A stretch of DNA of 64,000 bases from Candidatus Anaerostipes avistercoris (lineage in GTDB: Bacteria; Bacillota; Clostridia; Lachnospirales; Lachnospiraceae): assembly GCA_019119895.1 (NCBI GenBank), contig DWWD01000030.1, positions 1-64,000 on the forward strand. Direction: 5' to 3'. Under the pieces are notes generated by a model that searched no databases, was not told the origin of the DNA, and saw only the letters and a list, made by a program, of their open reading frames with translations. Positions 62,392-64,000 of this stretch are shown in pieces; positions within the stretch are counted from its first letter, which is position 1; each line of letters begins with the position of its first letter. Both the position numbers and the translations under genes were made by a program.

Positions 62392-63717
62392 ATGGATTTT
62401 AAAAACAAGAATTTATATTATCTGAAAATTGGCATGAGCGTGATCAATTTCCTGATTCTGGCGTTCTTTTCCATTGTCACAGGATTTACGATCCATTATG
62501 TCAATCAGAATTTCTCTGCCAGGAATTTTCTGGAGAATGTAACTTATCTGCCCATGGAATCGGTCCGGATGACGGTTGTCACATTTGTAGCGTTTTTTCT
62601 TCTGCTCCTGATCATAGAGATGCGCAGCAGGAAAAAAAAGGACGCAATCTTTACTTTTGTAATTTACGGAATGGAACTGCTGCTCTGCCTGATCATTATC
62701 CGATGCCTTTATATCGGGTACAACGGCATTATTCTGCTTGTGGTGGCAGATATTGTGACGTCAATCCGTGACAAGCATAATCGTGCTCTGTTTCTTGTGA
62801 TCATGGGACTGCTTTATATATTTTCGGATTATAATATCATATCGGTCTTTTTTAAGATGATTTCGTTTCAGGAATTTTTAAATGTTTATAATTCGAATAT
62901 CAGCATGATCCTGATGGGAGTCCGGAATATGCTGGTGTCTCTTAATATACTGGTATTCATTGTATACATGATCATTCTGATGAGAAATCAGATGAAAGAA
63001 AATGCAAGAATAGCTCTTTTAAATATTCAGCTGGAGACGGCCAATGCAAAACTGAAAGAAATGAATGCCCAGCTTCAGGACTATGCCCAGATGCAGGAAA
63101 AAATGGGAGAGACCAAGGAACGCAACCGGATTGCCAGGGAAATTCACGATACCCTGGGACATACCATGACAGGATTGTCTGCGGGAATTGACGCCTGTAT
63201 TGCCATGATTGATTTTTCAGTGGATGAGACGAAAAAGCAGCTCAATAAAATTTCCAAAGTGGCAAGGCAGGGAATTCAGGATATCCGCCGTTCAGTAAAT
63301 AAACTGCGCCCGGATGCTCTGGAGCATTTGAATTTGGAGGCGGCGATGGAAAAAATGATGGAAGAAATGATGGAAGTATCGGATGTTGCAATTCGGTATC
63401 AGTGCGAAGTGCCGGTTCTGAAATTTAATCCGGATGAAGAAGATGCCATCTACCGGGTAGTGCAGGAGGGGATTACCAATGCGATTCGACACGGCAAGGC
63501 ATCGAACATTGAGATAAATATAAAAAAGGAAAATAAATGGCTGATTTTATCAATCCAGGACGATGGCGTGGGATGTGACGAAATCAAAAGCGGTTTCGGG
63601 CTGATTCATATCAGGGAGCGTATCCAGATGCTGAATGGAGAGGTAACCTATGATGGCAGCCATGGATTTCATATAGTTGCAAAAATACCAATACGATGGG
63701 GTGAAAATTATGATTAA
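62392..63717 (+). CDS. NarL-type sensor histidine kinase (HisKA_3)
   Basis: ERNRIAREIHDTLGHTMTGLSAGIDACI; HATPase QDDGVGCDEIKSGFGLIHIRERIQMLNG. Confidence 0.93.
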   Translation: MDFKNKNLYYLKIGMSVINFLILAFFSIVTGFTIHYVNQNFSARNFLENVTYLPMESVRMTVVTFVAFFLLLLIIEMRSRKKKDAIFTFVIYGMELLLCLIIIRCLYIGYNGIILLVVADIVTSIRDKHNRALFLVIMGLLYIFSDYNIISVFFKMISFQEFLNVYNSNISMILMGVRNMLVSLNILVFIVYMIILMRNQMKENARIALLNIQLETANAKLKEMNAQLQDYAQMQEKMGETKERNRIAREIHDTLGHTMTGLSAGIDACIAMIDFSVDETKKQLNKISKVARQGIQDIRRSVNKLRPDALEHLNLEAAMEKMMEEMMEVSDVAIRYQCEVPVLKFNPDEEDAIYRVVQEGITNAIRHGKASNIEINIKKENKWLILSIQDDGVGCDEIKSGFGLIHIRERIQMLNGEVTYDGSHGFHIVAKIPIRWGENYD

Positions 63718-64000
63718 AGTATTGATCGCGGACGATCAGGAACTGATTCGTCAGAGTCTTCAGATTGTTCTGGAAACAAAAGAAGGAATTGAAGTTGTAG
63801 GAACCGCTAAGGATGGACGGGAAGTTATCCAGATGGTGCGCAAAGAAAAACCGGATGTTATCCTGATGGATATCCGTATGCCGGAGATGGATGGTGTTCA
63901 GTGTACTAAGATTATCAAAGATGTGTATCCGCAGATGAAGATCATTATTCTGACAACGTTTGATGACGATGAGTTTGTGTTCAGTGCCTTGAAGCATGGA
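63710..64000 (+). CDS. NarL-type response regulator (partial, runs off the window)
   Basis: MIKVLIADDQELIRQSLQIVLETKEGIEVVGTAKDG...DVILMDIRMPEMDGVQCTKII; overlaps the kinase stop by 8 bp. Confidence 0.92.
   Translation, partial: MIKVLIADDQELIRQSLQIVLETKEGIEVVGTAKDGREVIQMVRKEKPDVILMDIRMPEMDGVQCTKIIKDVYPQMKIIILTTFDDDEFVFSALKHG

Overview
The window looks like chromosome from a low-to-mid GC anaerobic Firmicute, probably Lachnospiraceae; this is inferred from gene content only, with no database search. It opens with the 3' end of a group II intron (domains V and VI) sitting inside a MerR/DUF1648-type regulator gene. The first ~18 kb is unusually eroded. A flavoprotein, a GH4/RpiR pair, an alpha-glucoside PTS EIIC/GH4 pair, a MATE pump and an AzlC/acetyltransferase pair all look like products of internal deletions. 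From ~18 kb onward the genes look intact: AEC transporter, debranching enzyme, Dus, DegV, NADH oxidase, T-box-aspS, AmmeMemoRadiSam genes, MarR/citrate synthase, trehalose PTS/TreR, pflB/pflA, SfsA, a Crp-Fnr regulator divergent from superoxide reductase/rubredoxin, and a double-NUDIX protein. The best candidate for an under-described system is 53.1-59.1 kb, a five-gene Ser/Thr phospho-signalling locus: FHA protein, PP2C, secreted trypsin-like protease-TM-FHA, PP2C, and kinase-TM-YARHG. It is preceded by a structured, terminator-flanked intergenic RNA candidate and followed by two divergent two-component modules, one carrying a membrane-anchored sugar-binding-like protein. Several operator-like dyads were read directly from the sequence: TreR-like, MarR-like, Crp/Fnr-like, a pfl-type dyad, and an orphan promoter-operator-terminator. 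No CRISPR array, rRNA, tRNA or complete transposon was recognised.
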